A program made the position numbers and the translations under genes. Below the pieces are notes generated by a model. The model was not told the origin of the DNA. It worked only from the letters and a program-made list of their open reading frames with translations, and did not search any database. A stretch of DNA of 62,445 bases from an uncultured Porphyromonadaceae bacterium (GTDB lineage Bacteria; Bacteroidota; Bacteroidia; Bacteroidales; Muribaculaceae): positions 1 through 62,445 of the forward strand of contig CAMWXV010000003.1 in assembly GCA_947178305.1 (NCBI GenBank). Reading direction: 5' to 3'. Within the stretch, counting starts at the first letter, position 1, and every line of letters starts with the position of its first letter. Shown here one piece after another: positions 1 through 12,789 of this stretch.

Positions 1-24
1 ATCGTTGTTTCTCAAAAGCGAGTG

Positions 25-56
25 CAAAGGTACACCCTTTTCTCTTTCCCTCCAAA
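25..56 (-). promoter_or_regulatory. Bacteroidota-type promoter firing leftward out of the window (TTTG-N20-TACCTTTG)
   Basis: Plus strand CAAAGGTA (25-32) and CAAA (53-56), spacer 20; reads as -33 TTTG / -7 TAnnTTTG on the minus strand. Confidence 0.65.
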
Positions 57-217
57 TTTTTTCTGAATTATTTTTTGAGGTTTTTTGAGCCATTTCTATC
101 ATCTTACACAATATCAATAATTTAACACAATAAAAAATTTTCATTTAAATTTCATAATATTTGCCTCTTGAAAGTTTTTACGTATTTTCGTGTCCGAAAA
201 ATCAACAAACAAGACTT

Positions 218-1084
218 ATGATTTCAATAGCTAAAAAGCATATTACATGTGCTACCCTATCTATAATATGTGCAATCAATGCGCATGGAATCGCTCCAGG
301 AGAGATAAGATGGGGCAATGAATGTTCCGACACGACTACGATAACCACTATGCTTGTGAATGCTGCTACAATTCACTCGGATAAATCAGCCGACCTCGTG
401 GCTCCTATAGGCCGAATGTTACTTGACACACCTTATGCAGCGGGCGGCATTGAGGGAGAACCGGAAATGCTGACTATAAGACTTGACTCACTGGACTGCA
501 CAACATTTGTGGAAACTGTGCTCGCTGCTGCAAAAACAACATACATGGGGCGAACGTCATGGCGCGATTTTGCTCAAACTTTAATGGAAATGCGGTATCG
601 TGGAGGCAATGTTAACGGATATGGCTCACGATTGCATTATTTCAGCGACTGGATTGTAGAAAATTCACATCATGGCGACATTAAGGATGTGACAGACAGA
701 ATAGGTAAGGCTGATTACATCGTGAAGACTCTGGACTTCATGAGTAGAAATCGCAATAAGTATCCAGCCCTACAAGACGAAAACAGCTATAACGCAATTA
801 AAAATGTAGAAGTCGGCTACCGCTCACACAGATTTGCATACATAAAACCTATCAACATAAAATCGGCTGCGCTAAAAGAGGGCGATGTGATTGGCATCGC
901 GACTTCCATTCCGGGGCTTGATGTCACACACATGGGCATTGTTGTAATAATAAATGACACACCACATCTGTTACATGCTTCGTCAGCGAAAGGCAAAGTA
1001 ATAGTGGATAATCTGCCGTTGATTGATTATGTTAAACGCAACCGCAAGGCTATAGGCATACGCGTACTAAGGCTCAAAGAGTAG
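218..1084 (+). CDS. DUF1460 / N-acetylmuramoyl-L-alanine amidase-like protein
   Basis: ORF with DxLDCTTFVETVLA motif and late HMGIVV/HASSAKGKV motifs typical of DUF1460; start placed at MISIAKK with a signal-like N-terminus. Confidence 0.7.
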   Translation: MISIAKKHITCATLSIICAINAHGIAPGEIRWGNECSDTTTITTMLVNAATIHSDKSADLVAPIGRMLLDTPYAAGGIEGEPEMLTIRLDSLDCTTFVETVLAAAKTTYMGRTSWRDFAQTLMEMRYRGGNVNGYGSRLHYFSDWIVENSHHGDIKDVTDRIGKADYIVKTLDFMSRNRNKYPALQDENSYNAIKNVEVGYRSHRFAYIKPINIKSAALKEGDVIGIATSIPGLDVTHMGIVVIINDTPHLLHASSAKGKVIVDNLPLIDYVKRNRKAIGIRVLRLKE

Positions 1085-1117
1085 GTCCCTGCCCTACCAA
1101 TTTTTTCGTCTCAGACA

Positions 1118-1167
1118 AAACAAAAAAAACAGGAGTCCGGATGTCCGGGCTCCTGTTTTTTGTTTTA
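1118..1167. terminator. Bidirectional intrinsic terminator between convergent genes
   Basis: A-run, CAGGAGTCCGG-ATGT-CCGGGCTCCTG hairpin, T-run. Confidence 0.85.
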
Positions 1168-1184
1168 TGCTTTTAGAATAAATA

Positions 1185-2573
<1,389 letters not shown>

Positions 2574-2599
2574 TCACTTAACAATTTTTTCTTTTGCGC

Positions 2600-2639
2600 A
2601 AAAAAATTGTCCCGAACACCCAATGGGTATACGGGACAA
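2600..2639 (-). terminator. Intrinsic terminator after rplQ
   Basis: Minus strand TTGTCCCG...CGGGACAA followed by a T-run. Confidence 0.8.
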
Positions 2640-2687
2640 CGTGTTATTGGCATATGCGCTGTAAAACAGCACTCATTGCTAACGTAA

Positions 2688-3158
2688 TTATTCTGCGGCA
2701 GGTGCTTCGGTTGCAGGAGCCTCAGTCTTGGCTTTTGAGCCACGACGTGAACGGCGAGTGCGACCTTCTTTCTTGGCATCGCCAGACTTGAGCATGTTTT
2801 CGTTGTAATCAACGAGCTCAATAAAACAAGTCTTGGCATTGTCACCCAAACGATTACCTGTTTTAAGAATACGAGTGTAGCCACCGTTGCGTTCTGCAAT
2901 TTTTTGAGCCACTTCACGGAAAAGTTCGGTCACGGCCTCCTTATTCTGAAGGTAGGAGAACACAAGACGACGATTTTCCATAGAATCGTTTTTGGCACGG
3001 TTGATAAGGGGCTCAGCATAGATGCGAAGAGCTTTAGCCTTGGCTAATGTAGTGAAAATGCGCTTGCGCATGATCAATGAGATAGTCATATTGGCGAGCA
3101 GAGCATCGCGGTGAGCCTTTTTACGGCCGAGATGGTTGAATTTTTTATTATGTCTCAT
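2688..3158 (-). CDS. rplQ: 50S ribosomal protein L17
   Basis: [24 protein letters not shown]. Confidence 0.98.
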   Translation of the reverse strand: MRHNKKFNHLGRKKAHRDALLANMTISLIMRKRIFTTLAKAKALRIYAEPLINRAKNDSMENRRLVFSYLQNKEAVTELFREVAQKIAERNGGYTRILKTGNRLGDNAKTCFIELVDYNENMLKSGDAKKEGRTRRSRRGSKAKTEAPATEAPAAE

Positions 3159-3166
3159 CGTAGTAA

Positions 3167-4159
3167 TTACTCTTTATCTAATTTATACTTGGAAATGTCC
3201 ATCCCGAACGAAAGTCCGAGGTTGGCAAGTAGCTCATCAAGTTCAGTGAGCGACTTCTTACCGAAGTTACGGAACTTGAGGAGATCGTTGCGGTTGAACA
3301 CCACAAGCTCGCCAAGGGTTTCCACTTCAGCGCTCTTGAGGCAATTGAGAGCTCGCACCGACAAGTCCATATCCACAAGTTTGGATTTAAGAAGCTGACG
3401 CATATGAAGCACTTCTTCATCAAATTCTTCGTTCTCTTCTGTGTCGGAGGTCTCAAGAGTGATTTTCTCGTCAGAGAAGAGCATGAAATGATAAATAAGT
3501 ATCTTGGCAGCTTCCTTAAGCGCGTCCTTGGGAAGTATAGAACCGTTGGTGGTTATTTCAAGTGTCAACTTATCGTAGTCGGTTTTCTGATCTACGCGGA
3601 AGTTTTCAACAGTATACTTAACATTTTTGATGGGTGTGTATATGGAGTCAATAGCAATAACGTGAATATCGTCAATACCAACGGCATTCTCGTCTGCAGG
3701 AGTCCAACCACGGCCCTTGTTTATTGTAAGCTCAATTGAGAAACTTGCTCCGGGATCCAGATGACAGATGACCAGGTCGGGATTGAGCACTTCGAAACCG
3801 GTGAGCACTTTGGAGATGTCGCCGGCGGTGAACACTTCCTGACCCGACACATTGATGAGAGCCTTTTCGCTATCAGTGTCTTCGACTATTTGTTTGAGAT
3901 CAACTTTCTTGAGATTTAGGATGATATTTGTTACATCTTCCTTTACGCCCGCTATGGTGTCAAATTCATGCTTTACGCCGTCAATCTTAATAGATGAGAT
4001 TGCATAGCCTTCAAGCGATGACAAGAGAATGCGACGCAACGCATTACCTATGGTAATACCATAGCCAGGCTCCAATGGCTTGAACTCAAACTTGCCGAAG
4101 CGATTATCGGCTTCCAACATCAACACCTTATCGGGTTTTTGAAATGCTAATATAGCCAT
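3167..4159 (-). CDS. rpoA: DNA-directed RNA polymerase subunit alpha
   Basis: Start at [33 protein letters not shown]-terminal alpha-CTD. Confidence 0.97.
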   Translation of the reverse strand: MAILAFQKPDKVLMLEADNRFGKFEFKPLEPGYGITIGNALRRILLSSLEGYAISSIKIDGVKHEFDTIAGVKEDVTNIILNLKKVDLKQIVEDTDSEKALINVSGQEVFTAGDISKVLTGFEVLNPDLVICHLDPGASFSIELTINKGRGWTPADENAVGIDDIHVIAIDSIYTPIKNVKYTVENFRVDQKTDYDKLTLEITTNGSILPKDALKEAAKILIYHFMLFSDEKITLETSDTEENEEFDEEVLHMRQLLKSKLVDMDLSVRALNCLKSAEVETLGELVVFNRNDLLKFRNFGKKSLTELDELLANLGLSFGMDISKYKLDKE

Positions 4160-4178
4160 GTGGATCTGAATTAAGTGA

Positions 4179-4784
4179 TTACTTAGAATACAACTCAACG
4201 ATGAGCTGCTCTTTGATGCTCTCGGGGATGTCCTCACGTGCAGGTACATGCAGAAGCTTACCGGCCTTGAGGCTTTCGTCCCATTCAAGCCAAGGATATT
4301 TGGAGTGGTTGAAGCCTGCCAATGCATCGGCTATCACTTCCAAAGATTTAGATTTTTCGCGAACACCTACAACATCTCCGGGCTGTACGGCATAAGATGC
4401 GATATTTACAACTTGGCCGTTAACAGTGATGTGGCGATGAAGAACGAGCTGACGAGCAGCTGCACGTGTAGGAGCTATACCAAGACGGTACACGATGTTG
4501 TCCAAACGTCCTTCAAGAAGCTGCAAAAGCACTTCACCGGTGATACCTTTGGTGCGAGCGGCTTTGTTGAAGAGATTGTGGAACTGCTTTTCAAGTACGC
4601 CATAAGTATACTTGGCTTTCTGCTTCTCGCGGAGCTGAGTACCGTACTCAGAGGTTTTACGATGCTTGTTGGCACCATGCTGACCCGGTGGGAAGTTTTT
4701 CTTAGCCAGCACCTTGTCTTCGCCAAATATGGGTTCGCCAAACTTACGGGCGATTTTTGATTTGGGGCCTGTATATCTTGCCAT
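4179..4784 (-). CDS. rpsD: 30S ribosomal protein S4
   Basis: [21 protein letters not shown]. Confidence 0.98.
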   Translation of the reverse strand: MARYTGPKSKIARKFGEPIFGEDKVLAKKNFPPGQHGANKHRKTSEYGTQLREKQKAKYTYGVLEKQFHNLFNKAARTKGITGEVLLQLLEGRLDNIVYRLGIAPTRAAARQLVLHRHITVNGQVVNIASYAVQPGDVVGVREKSKSLEVIADALAGFNHSKYPWLEWDESLKAGKLLHVPAREDIPESIKEQLIVELYSK

Positions 4785-5003
4785 TGTTAGTTTTGTCTAT
4801 TGAAATTGTTGATGCAACACTTAAAAAAACAAAGAAAAGCAGGGGCGGTGTAGTGCAGCCGCGACCATAGAGAGGTGAATAAGATATGATCAAAATCACA
4901 TTGCCGCCATGCTTGATTCTTTTGTAAAAGCGCTGCGTTTATAAAAACAAAATATTAACGCGTGTGATTGCAGTCAAAAAGTTTCCAAGCGCAATCGCTA
5001 TGA

Positions 5004-5393
5004 TTATACGCGACGACGCTTCGGAGGACGACAACCGTTATGGGGCAGCGGAGTAACATCAATGATTTCTGTTACTTCAATACCTGCACCATGCACGGTG
5101 CGGATAGCGGATTCACGACCGTTACCGGGACCCTTGACATAGGCTTTCACTTTGCGCAGACCGAGGTCGTAAGCGACTTTGGCGCAATCCTGAGCGGCCA
5201 TCTGAGCTGCATAGGGAGTGTTTTTCTTGGAGCCACGGAAGCCCATTTTACCAGCGCTTGACCATGAGATCACCTGACCTTCGGAATTGGCTAAGCACAC
5301 AATAATGTTGTTGAAAGAGGAGTGAACGTGAAGTTGGCCAGCGGCATCAACTTTAACATTTCTCTTCTTAGCTGCGACTGTTTTTTTTGCCAT
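5004..5393 (-). CDS. rpsK: 30S ribosomal protein S11
   Basis: [18 protein letters not shown]...[13 protein letters not shown]. Confidence 0.98.
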   Translation of the reverse strand: MAKKTVAAKKRNVKVDAAGQLHVHSSFNNIIVCLANSEGQVISWSSAGKMGFRGSKKNTPYAAQMAAQDCAKVAYDLGLRKVKAYVKGPGNGRESAIRTVHGAGIEVTEIIDVTPLPHNGCRPPKRRRV

Positions 5394-5402
5394 ATCAGTT
5401 TA

Positions 5403-5783
5403 TTATTTTGTAGCTTTCTTCTTGTTAGCAACTGTTTTCTTGCGTCCCTTACGGGTACGAGCATTGTTTTTAGTGCTTTGGCCACGCACGGGCAGACCGT
5501 TACGATGACGGATGCCACGATAGCAACCGATATCCATCAGTCGCTTGATGTTGAGCTGGATTTCGCTGCGGAGATCACCCTCCACTTTATAGTCTGCGCC
5601 AATCACTTCACGCACTTTGGCTGCCTGATCGTCGGTCCAGTCTTTTACTTTGATGTTTTTGTCAACGCCAGCTTTCTCAAGAATAGAGTTGGCTGCGCTG
5701 CGGCCTATGCCGAATATATAAGTCAAGGCTATTTCACCTCTTTTGTTTTGGGGGAGGTCAACTCCCACTATACGTACTGCCAT
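5403..5783 (-). CDS. rpsM: 30S ribosomal protein S13
   Basis: [27 protein letters not shown]. Confidence 0.98.
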   Translation of the reverse strand: MAVRIVGVDLPQNKRGEIALTYIFGIGRSAANSILEKAGVDKNIKVKDWTDDQAAKVREVIGADYKVEGDLRSEIQLNIKRLMDIGCYRGIRHRNGLPVRGQSTKNNARTRKGRKKTVANKKKATK

Positions 5784-5820
5784 ATATGTTGACTAAATTT
5801 TTTGCAAAAGTAATAAAAAT

Positions 5821-5937
5821 TTATCCTTGACGCTGCTTGTACTTCGGATTTTTCTTGTTAATTACATAAAGGCGACCTTTGCGACGCACAATTTTGCTGT
5901 CCGGGGTGCGCTTCTTGACTGAGGCTCTTACTTTCAT
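5821..5937 (-). CDS. rpmJ: 50S ribosomal protein L36 (38 aa, absent from the supplied ORF track)
   Basis: Hand translation [38 protein letters not shown], between infA and rpsM. Confidence 0.95.
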   Translation of the reverse strand: MKVRASVKKRTPDSKIVRRKGRLYVINKKNPKYKQRQG

Positions 5938-5964
5938 TGTATTTCGTTTTTTTTGTTTTTTTGA

Positions 5965-6183
5965 TTATTTGTATCTGTAAGCTATGCGCCCTTTAGAGAG
6001 ATCATAGGGCGACATTTCCACACGAACTTTGTCACCGGGAAGAATCTTGATATAATGCATGCGCATTTTACCGGAGATATGGGCAGTGATTTCATGCCCG
6101 TTTTCCAGTTCTACGCGAAACATTGCATTACTCAACGCTTCCACAATCACACCGTCTTGCTCTATTGCAGCTTGTTTTGCCAT
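5965..6183 (-). CDS. infA: Translation initiation factor IF-1
   Basis: [32 protein letters not shown]. Confidence 0.98.
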   Translation of the reverse strand: MAKQAAIEQDGVIVEALSNAMFRVELENGHEITAHISGKMRMHYIKILPGDKVRVEMSPYDLSKGRIAYRYK

Positions 6184-6209
6184 AAAAAGTGGTTACCGTA
6201 TTTTGGGTA

Positions 6210-6992
6210 CTAAATGAATCTATCTTTGAGTGCTTCTTCAATCGGGAGATAAGATGTAAGAATCTCCGCCTTGCCGTCTATGATCGCAACTGTATGCTCA
6301 TAATGGGCAGAAGGTTTGCGATCACGTGTGCGGCAAGTCCAGCCGTCACGCTCTATCACAATATTCTTGCTGCCGAGATTGATCATTGGCTCTATGGCCA
6401 GACACATACCATCACGCAACAATGGACCTGTTCCGCGACGACCATAATTAGGCACTTCAGGATCTTCATGCATCTTGCGTCCAATGCCGTGACCACACAT
6501 CTCACGCACTACGCTGTAACCGCGCTTCTCGCAATATGTTTGGATAGCAGAGGATATATCTCCGAGTCTGTTGCCTGCTTTGCAGACTTCAATACCCTTG
6601 TAAAGCGACTCCTTGGTGGTTCGGCACAAAGCCATAACTTCGGGAGCAAGCTCACCTACCGGAAATGTATAGCACATATCCGCATTGAATCCTTCAACCT
6701 CCACTACCGTATCAGTGCCTATGATGTCACCTTCGCGCAGAGTGTAGTTTGACGGAAATCCATGCACAACCACTTCATTGACTTCATAGCACACAGCGGC
6801 AGGAAAACCGCCGTAGCCAAGACAAGAGGCTTTACCACCATTGTCGTGAATGAATTCACGAGCAATGGTTTCAAGCTTATTGGTTGTAACGCCCGGAGCC
6901 ACCCACTTGGCTATTTCGCCAAGTGTGCGGCTCAGCAGCGCTGCTGCATTTCGCATATGAGCTATTTCTTCAGGTGTCTTGAGATAAATCAT
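6210..6992 (-). CDS. map: Type I methionine aminopeptidase
   Basis: MIYLKTPEEIAHMRNAAALLSRTL; CGHGIGRKMHEDPEVPNYG. Confidence 0.96.
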   Translation of the reverse strand: MIYLKTPEEIAHMRNAAALLSRTLGEIAKWVAPGVTTNKLETIAREFIHDNGGKASCLGYGGFPAAVCYEVNEVVVHGFPSNYTLREGDIIGTDTVVEVEGFNADMCYTFPVGELAPEVMALCRTTKESLYKGIEVCKAGNRLGDISSAIQTYCEKRGYSVVREMCGHGIGRKMHEDPEVPNYGRRGTGPLLRDGMCLAIEPMINLGSKNIVIERDGWTCRTRDRKPSAHYEHTVAIIDGKAEILTSYLPIEEALKDRFI

Positions 6993-7032
6993 TTATCAAT
7001 ATTCTGATTATGTATCTACAATTACTGAATTA

Positions 7033-8382
7033 TCAATAGGCACTGCCGGTGGTGCGACCTTTGATTTTACCATCCTTCATAAGTCCGTCGTAATGGTGCA
7101 TCATGAGGTGACTTTCTATTTGCTGAAGGGTGTCAAGCACTACGCCCACAAGAATCAACAGTGAAGTACCACCGAAGAACTGAGCGAAGTTTTGGCTTAC
7201 ACCAAAGAATCTAGCAAATGCAGGAAGTACGGCCACGATACCCAGGAACAAAGACCCTGGAAGAGTGATACGCGAGAGCACTGAGTCAAGATATTCAGCG
7301 GTTTTTTTGCCAGGCTTCACACCGGGAATAAATCCGTTATTGCGCTTGAGGTTTTCAGCTATATCCATAGGACGCACAGTGATGGCGGTATAGAAATAGG
7401 TGAAAGCAACAATCATTATGAAGTACACGGCGTTATACCAAAATCCATTGATGTCGGAGAAGGCAGCCACGAATCCGCCAGTGGATTCGTTTGCACCGAA
7501 ACCGGCAAGGGTAATGGGTATGAACATGATGGCTTGTGCGAAGATGATAGGCATAACACCAGCAGCATTCACTTTCAAAGGAATGTACTGTCTGGCGCCG
7601 CCATACTGGCGATTGCCCACGATACGCTTTGCATACTGCACAGGCACTTTACGAGTGCCCTGAACCAAGAGCACGGCGCCTACTGTTACAGCAAAGAGCA
7701 GAATGATTTCAACTACGAACATGATCAAACCGCCTTGTGATCCGGTGGCTCCAGGCATGCGGGAAGTGAATTCGTAGATGAGAGCGTTCGGGAGTCGGGC
7801 AATAATACCCACAAGGATAATAAACGAGATACCGTTACCGATACCACGGTCAGTGATACGCTCGCCAAGCCACATGATGAACATTGAGCCGGCAGCAAGT
7901 ATCACAGTGAGATAAGCCACAGTCCAAACTGTCATAGACGAGGCCGCTCCCGCAGCACTAACCTGCATCTGTAGGTTATACAAATAAGCAGGTCCCTGCA
8001 AAACCAGGATAAACACTGTAAGGTATCTTGTGTACTGATTTAGTTTCTGGTGACCGCTTTCGCCCTCTCTTTGCATTTTCTGAAAAGAGGGAAGCACCAT
8101 ACCCAACAACTGTATCACGATGGATGCAGTGATGTAGGGCATGATACCAAGAGCGAATATCGAGGCCTGAGAGAAAGCTCCACCGGAGAACATGTCAAGA
8201 AGCTGCATAAGGCCGCTTTTGTTGGTGAAATTTGACAATGCATCCAGGTCGGCGGGGCTGATTCCGGGAAGCACCACATAACAACCCAAACGGTAGATGA
8301 GTACCAAAAGGGCAGTTATGAGGAGGCGCTTACGGAGTTCCTCGATGGTCCAGATATTTTTCAGGGTTTCAAAAAATCGCAT
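7033..8382 (-). CDS. secY: Preprotein translocase subunit SecY
   Basis: MRFFETLKNIWTIEELRKRLLITALLVLIYRLGCYVVLPGI. Confidence 0.97.
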   Translation of the reverse strand: MRFFETLKNIWTIEELRKRLLITALLVLIYRLGCYVVLPGISPADLDALSNFTNKSGLMQLLDMFSGGAFSQASIFALGIMPYITASIVIQLLGMVLPSFQKMQREGESGHQKLNQYTRYLTVFILVLQGPAYLYNLQMQVSAAGAASSMTVWTVAYLTVILAAGSMFIMWLGERITDRGIGNGISFIILVGIIARLPNALIYEFTSRMPGATGSQGGLIMFVVEIILLFAVTVGAVLLVQGTRKVPVQYAKRIVGNRQYGGARQYIPLKVNAAGVMPIIFAQAIMFIPITLAGFGANESTGGFVAAFSDINGFWYNAVYFIMIVAFTYFYTAITVRPMDIAENLKRNNGFIPGVKPGKKTAEYLDSVLSRITLPGSLFLGIVAVLPAFARFFGVSQNFAQFFGGTSLLILVGVVLDTLQQIESHLMMHHYDGLMKDGKIKGRTTGSAY

Positions 8383-8387
8383 TATTC

Positions 8388-8834
8388 TCAAATTTTGGAG
8401 ATGGAACCGCCGGCTTCAACGATAGCCTTTTCAGCGGCTTTGGAAAACGCGTTGGCTTCCACTGCGAGAGCACGGGTGATGGCACCATTCGCAAGAATTT
8501 TCACCAAATCCTTGCCTGAAACGAAACCAGCTGCGCGAAGATCAGCAATAGTGATCTTGTCCAGATTTTTGCTTTCAGCAAGAATCTGGAGTACTTCAAT
8601 ATTGATGGCCTTGTATTCTACGCGATTGATGTTTTTGAAGCCAAATTTGGGCAAACGACGCTGAAGCGGCATCTGACCACCTTCAAAACCCACTTTATGC
8701 TTGTAGCCAGAGCGGGATTTAGCACCCTTGTGACCACGGGTGGATGTTCCGCCTTTACCGGAACCCTGGCCACGGCCAATACGGGTTTCACGAGTGACGG
8801 ATCCTACTGCAGGATGGAGATTATTTAGTTCCAT
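8388..8834 (-). CDS. rplO: 50S ribosomal protein L15
   Basis: MELNNLHPAVGSVTRETRIGRGQGSGKGGTSTRGHKG. Confidence 0.98.
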   Translation of the reverse strand: MELNNLHPAVGSVTRETRIGRGQGSGKGGTSTRGHKGAKSRSGYKHKVGFEGGQMPLQRRLPKFGFKNINRVEYKAINIEVLQILAESKNLDKITIADLRAAGFVSGKDLVKILANGAITRALAVEANAFSKAAEKAIVEAGGSISKI

Positions 8835-8853
8835 AACTTTAGTATTGAAAAAT

Positions 8854-9033
8854 TTAAGCGTTAGTCACTTCAACAAGATGACGAACTTTGTTAACCATAC
8901 CCATCACAGAGGGGGTGTCTTCTTTCACCACTGTGTGGTTCATTTTCTTAAGGCCGAGAGCGTCAAGAGTGCGTTTCTGCACTGCGGGACACTTGATACG
9001 GCTCTTTATTTGAGTGATTTTAATCTGTGCCAT
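8854..9033 (-). CDS. rpmD: 50S ribosomal protein L30
   Basis: MAQIKITQIKSRIKCPAVQKRTLDALGLKKMNHTV; track ORF start corrected. Confidence 0.96.
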   Translation of the reverse strand: MAQIKITQIKSRIKCPAVQKRTLDALGLKKMNHTVVKEDTPSVMGMVNKVRHLVEVTNA

Positions 9034-9046
9034 AAGGAAAGATTGA

Positions 9047-9565
9047 TTAGCCGTTAAACACTTTGTCCACAGAGATACCACGGTGCTGGGCAACCTGGGC
9101 GGGCGAACGCATTTCACCGAGAGCCTCAATAGTTGCTTTCACGAGGTTGTGGGGGTTAGAGGATCCCTTGCTCTTGCAGAGCACGTCAGTGACACCAACG
9201 CTCTCAAGTACGGCACGCATAGCACCACCGGCTTTAACACCGGTACCGTGAGACGCGGGCTTGAGAATCACGCGAGAACCACCGAATTTGGCTTCCTGCT
9301 CGTGAGGAATAGTGCCTTTATGAACGGGAACGCGAATAAGATTCTTTTTAGCAGCTTCTACGCCCTTAGCGATAGCAGCCTGCACTTCATTGGCTTTTCC
9401 AAGACCCCAGCCAACGATACCGTTGCCGTTGCCCACTACCACGATGGCAGCGAAAGTGAATGTGCGACCACCTTTGGTAACTTTAGTAACACGATTGATG
9501 GCAACCAAACGGTCCTGAAGCTCTATATCGTTGGTGGATTTAACTCTATTGTTCTTTATAGCCAT
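9047..9565 (-). CDS. rpsE: 30S ribosomal protein S5
   Basis: [35 protein letters not shown]. Confidence 0.98.
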   Translation of the reverse strand: MAIKNNRVKSTNDIELQDRLVAINRVTKVTKGGRTFTFAAIVVVGNGNGIVGWGLGKANEVQAAIAKGVEAAKKNLIRVPVHKGTIPHEQEAKFGGSRVILKPASHGTGVKAGGAMRAVLESVGVTDVLCKSKGSSNPHNLVKATIEALGEMRSPAQVAQHRGISVDKVFNG

Positions 9566-9570
9566 AATAG

Positions 9571-9912
9571 TTAGAATTTAAGACCGCCATTGCGAGCGGC
9601 GTCAGCCAATGATTTCACACGACCGTGGAACAAAAAGCCGTTACGGTCAAACACTACTTCAGTGATGCCAGCAGCAATAGCTTTCTGCGCAATAGCCTCA
9701 CCTACTTTGGCAGCGATTTCGCTCTTGGTACCGCCCTCGAGCCCCTTGGAAGAGGCTGCTACGAGGGTTTTACCGGCGAGGTCATCAATGAGCTGCACGT
9801 AAATTGCCTTGTTAGAGCGGAACACGCTCATGCGGGGACGGGCTGCAGTGCCGGAAATCTTACCGCGGATGCGTGCTTTGATTTTATTTCTTCTTTGTAT
9901 CTTGGAGATCAT
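9571..9912 (-). CDS. rplR: 50S ribosomal protein L18
   Basis: [20 protein letters not shown]. Confidence 0.97.
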   Translation of the reverse strand: MISKIQRRNKIKARIRGKISGTAARPRMSVFRSNKAIYVQLIDDLAGKTLVAASSKGLEGGTKSEIAAKVGEAIAQKAIAAGITEVVFDRNGFLFHGRVKSLADAARNGGLKF

Positions 9913-9929
9913 GATTCGTTCAGTTAAAA

Positions 9930-10484
9930 TTATTTAGCACTTGCCGATTTTCCTGACTTGCGGCGGATAACTTCGCCCACGAACTTGATACCTTTACCCT
10001 TGTAAGGCTCGGGCTTGCGGAGAGAGCGTATCTTGGCGCATACTTGACCAAGAAGCTGCTTATCGTCGCTTTCAAGAATGATGAGCGGGTTTTTGTTACG
10101 TTCGCTCTTGGCTTCAACCTTGACCTCCGGTGGGAGCTTGATATATATTGCGTGAGAGAAACCGAGCGAGAGTTCCAGCACCTGGCCGGTAGCTGCTGCA
10201 CGATAACCTACACCTACTAATTCCATTTCCTTGCGATAGCCTGTGCTCACGCCTACTACCATATTGTGGATAAGGGCGCGGTACAACCCATGCTGGGCGC
10301 GGTGCTCGCGGTCGTCAGAAGGACGAGTCACGTGAATGTGACCGTCTTCAACAGCAACTGTGAGATCGGGGTTGAAGGACTGAGAAAGTTCACCTTTGGG
10401 ACCTTTCACGGTAACTATGTTATTATCCACCTTAACGGTCACACCGGCGGGGATAGCAATGGGAGCTTTACCTATTCTTGACAT
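9930..10484 (-). CDS. rplF: 50S ribosomal protein L6
   Basis: [17 protein letters not shown]...[11 protein letters not shown]. Confidence 0.98.
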   Translation of the reverse strand: MSRIGKAPIAIPAGVTVKVDNNIVTVKGPKGELSQSFNPDLTVAVEDGHIHVTRPSDDREHRAQHGLYRALIHNMVVGVSTGYRKEMELVGVGYRAAATGQVLELSLGFSHAIYIKLPPEVKVEAKSERNKNPLIILESDDKQLLGQVCAKIRSLRKPEPYKGKGIKFVGEVIRRKSGKSASAK

Positions 10485-10503
10485 AATCTGTTACCTCCTA
10501 TCA

Positions 10504-10902
10504 TTAATATACATAACATAGCACTTCACCACCTACTTTAAGGTCGCGTGCCTTTTTGTTGGTCATCACACCCTGAGAAGTAGACAGGATGGCGATACCT
10601 AGACCGTTCAACACTCGCGGCATATCTTTGTAGCCGGTATACTGGCGCAGACCCGGACGAGATACACGCTCAAGCTTCTTGATAGCGTTCACGTGATCAA
10701 CGGGGTCGTACTTAAGGGCAATCTTGATGATGCCCTGGGGATTTTCACCCTCTATAAACTTGTAGTTAAGAATATAGCCTTGTTCAAAAAGAATCTTTGT
10801 GATTTCTTTTTTCAAGTTTGAGGCGGGAACTTCCACCACACGGTGGTTAGCCTTGATAGCGTTCCTCAATCTTGTAAGATAATCTGCTATAGGATCAGTC
10901 AT
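10504..10902 (-). CDS. rpsH: 30S ribosomal protein S8
   Basis: MTDPIADYLTRLRNAIKANHRVVEVPAS. Confidence 0.98.
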   Translation of the reverse strand: MTDPIADYLTRLRNAIKANHRVVEVPASNLKKEITKILFEQGYILNYKFIEGENPQGIIKIALKYDPVDHVNAIKKLERVSRPGLRQYTGYKDMPRVLNGLGIAILSTSQGVMTNKKARDLKVGGEVLCYVY

Positions 10903-10981
10903 TTTATTTATTGTTTAAATTGATTCGGTGTTTCCGAACAATATTTAATACTCACTGTGTTATATTCACACGGGGCAGAGA

Positions 10982-11251
10982 TTACCAGCTTGCTTTCTTC
11001 ACGCCCGGAATCAAACCGGCAGAAGCCATTTCACGGAACTGGATACGAGACAATCCGAACTGGCGCATGTAGCCTTTGGGACGACCAGTGATCTTGCAGC
11101 GGTTGTGCAGGCGAACAGCAGAAGCGTTCTTGGGCAGCAACTGCAGGCCTTCGTAGTCGCCGGCAGCCTTAAGGGCAGCCTTCTTGGCAGCATACTTGGC
11201 CACGAGTTTGGCGCGCTTAACTTCGCGAGCCTTCATTGATTCTTTAGCCAT
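10982..11251 (-). CDS. rpsN: 30S ribosomal protein S14 (zinc-free long form)
   Basis: [24 protein letters not shown]...[11 protein letters not shown]. Confidence 0.97.
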   Translation of the reverse strand: MAKESMKAREVKRAKLVAKYAAKKAALKAAGDYEGLQLLPKNASAVRLHNRCKITGRPKGYMRQFGLSRIQFREMASAGLIPGVKKASW

Positions 11252-11253
11252 AA

Positions 11254-11805
11254 TTATTTTTTAGCGTTTTTGAAGGGCAAGCCGAATTCCTTGAGCAGCG
11301 CGTAGCCTTCCTCGTCGGTGTTGGCAGAAGTCACGAAAGTGATGTTCATACCAAGAAGCTTGCTGATGTTGTCAATGTTGATTTCAGGGAAGATAATCTG
11401 CTCAGTGATGCCAAGAGTGTAGTTGCCACGGCCATCGAGCTTGCTTTCAATGCCCTTGAAGTCGCGGATTCGGGGCAGAGCCACACGAATCAGACGCTCC
11501 AAAAATTCGTACATTTTGTCACGACGGAGTGTGACCATAACGCCGATAGGCATTTTTTTACGAAGCTTGAAGTTAGAAATATCCTTGCGGGAGAGAGTCG
11601 CAACGGCTTTCTGACCTGTAATAGCTGTCAACTCATTGATAGCTGTTTCAATGATTTTCTTATCTTGAGTTGCTTCGCCGAGACCCTGATTGATAACAAT
11701 TTTCTTCAGGCGGGGAACCTGCATTACAGTATCATAATTGAACTGCTTCATGAGAGCGGGAACAATGCGCTCAGTGTAGTCTTTTTTGAGTGTTGTGGTG
11801 CTCAT
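11254..11805 (-). CDS. rplE: 50S ribosomal protein L5
   Basis: [31 protein letters not shown] homology. Confidence 0.98.
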   Translation of the reverse strand: MSTTTLKKDYTERIVPALMKQFNYDTVMQVPRLKKIVINQGLGEATQDKKIIETAINELTAITGQKAVATLSRKDISNFKLRKKMPIGVMVTLRRDKMYEFLERLIRVALPRIRDFKGIESKLDGRGNYTLGITEQIIFPEINIDNISKLLGMNITFVTSANTDEEGYALLKEFGLPFKNAKK

Positions 11806-12125
11806 TACTTAATCTCCTCTCCTGATTTTTTAGCGTAACGTACTAATTTACCATCCTCGTTCAAGCGACGACCGATACGAGTGGGTTTGCCGCTTTTGGG
11901 ATCGAGAAGGCTGAGGTTGGAAATGTGGATGGGAGCTTCCATCTTCACAAGGCCGCCCTGGGGATGTTTGGCGCTGGGCTTGGTGGCTTTGGTCACAATG
12001 TTGACGCCTTCAACAATGGCGCGCTGCTTGGTGACGAGCACTTTAAGCACACGGCCAGATTTGCCGCGATCCTCGCCAGCGAGCACATACACTGTGTCGC
12101 CTTTCTTTATATGTAACTTGCTCAT
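11805..12125 (-). CDS. rplX: 50S ribosomal protein L24
   Basis: [29 protein letters not shown]. Confidence 0.97.
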   Translation of the reverse strand: MSKLHIKKGDTVYVLAGEDRGKSGRVLKVLVTKQRAIVEGVNIVTKATKPSAKHPQGGLVKMEAPIHISNLSLLDPKSGKPTRIGRRLNEDGKLVRYAKKSGEEIK

Positions 12126-12151
12126 TATTTAATAAGTGTTTGCTGGATTTA

Positions 12152-12517
12152 TTAAAGAACTTCGGGAGCCAGTGACACGATTTTCATGTTAGTGGCGCGG
12201 AGTTCACGTGCAACAGGTCCGAAGATACGTGTGCCACGAAGCTCGCCTGCGTTGTTAAGAAGCACGCAAGCATTGTCGTCGAAACGAATATAGCTGCCGT
12301 CGGCGCGACGGATTTCTTTTTTTGTGCGCACGACTACTGCTTTGCTCACAGTACCTTTCTTAACATCAGACGAAGGGATGCAGCTCTTAACGGACACTAC
12401 TATGATGTCGCCTACAGAGGCATAGCGACGGCCGGTGCCACCGAGCACGTGTATGCACAATGCTTCTTTGGCTCCGCTGTTGTCAGCTACGGTTAAACGG
12501 CTTTCAGTCTGTATCAT
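12152..12517 (-). CDS. rplN: 50S ribosomal protein L14
   Basis: [27 protein letters not shown]. Confidence 0.98.
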   Translation of the reverse strand: MIQTESRLTVADNSGAKEALCIHVLGGTGRRYASVGDIIVVSVKSCIPSSDVKKGTVSKAVVVRTKKEIRRADGSYIRFDDNACVLLNNAGELRGTRIFGPVARELRATNMKIVSLAPEVL

Positions 12518-12520
12518 AAA

Positions 12521-12781
12521 TTACTTAACTTTTTCGATTATTTCTACTAATCTCCATCTTTTGGTTTTGCTGAGGGGACGAGTTTCCATCAGGCGAACGG
12601 TATCTCCAACAGAGCATTCGTTTTTCTCATCGTGAGCATGATATTTTTTGGTTTTGTTCACGAATTTGCCGTAGATGGGGTGCTTTTCTTTCCACTTCAC
12701 AGCTACTGTGATGGTTTTGTCACCCTTGTTGCTCGACACAACCCCAATGCGCTCTTTTCTTAGGTTTCTCTTTATTTCCAT
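12521..12781 (-). CDS. rpsQ: 30S ribosomal protein S17
   Basis: [34 protein letters not shown]. Confidence 0.97.
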   Translation of the reverse strand: MEIKRNLRKERIGVVSSNKGDKTITVAVKWKEKHPIYGKFVNKTKKYHAHDEKNECSVGDTVRLMETRPLSKTKRWRLVEIIEKVK

Positions 12782-12789
12782 GATCGGGA

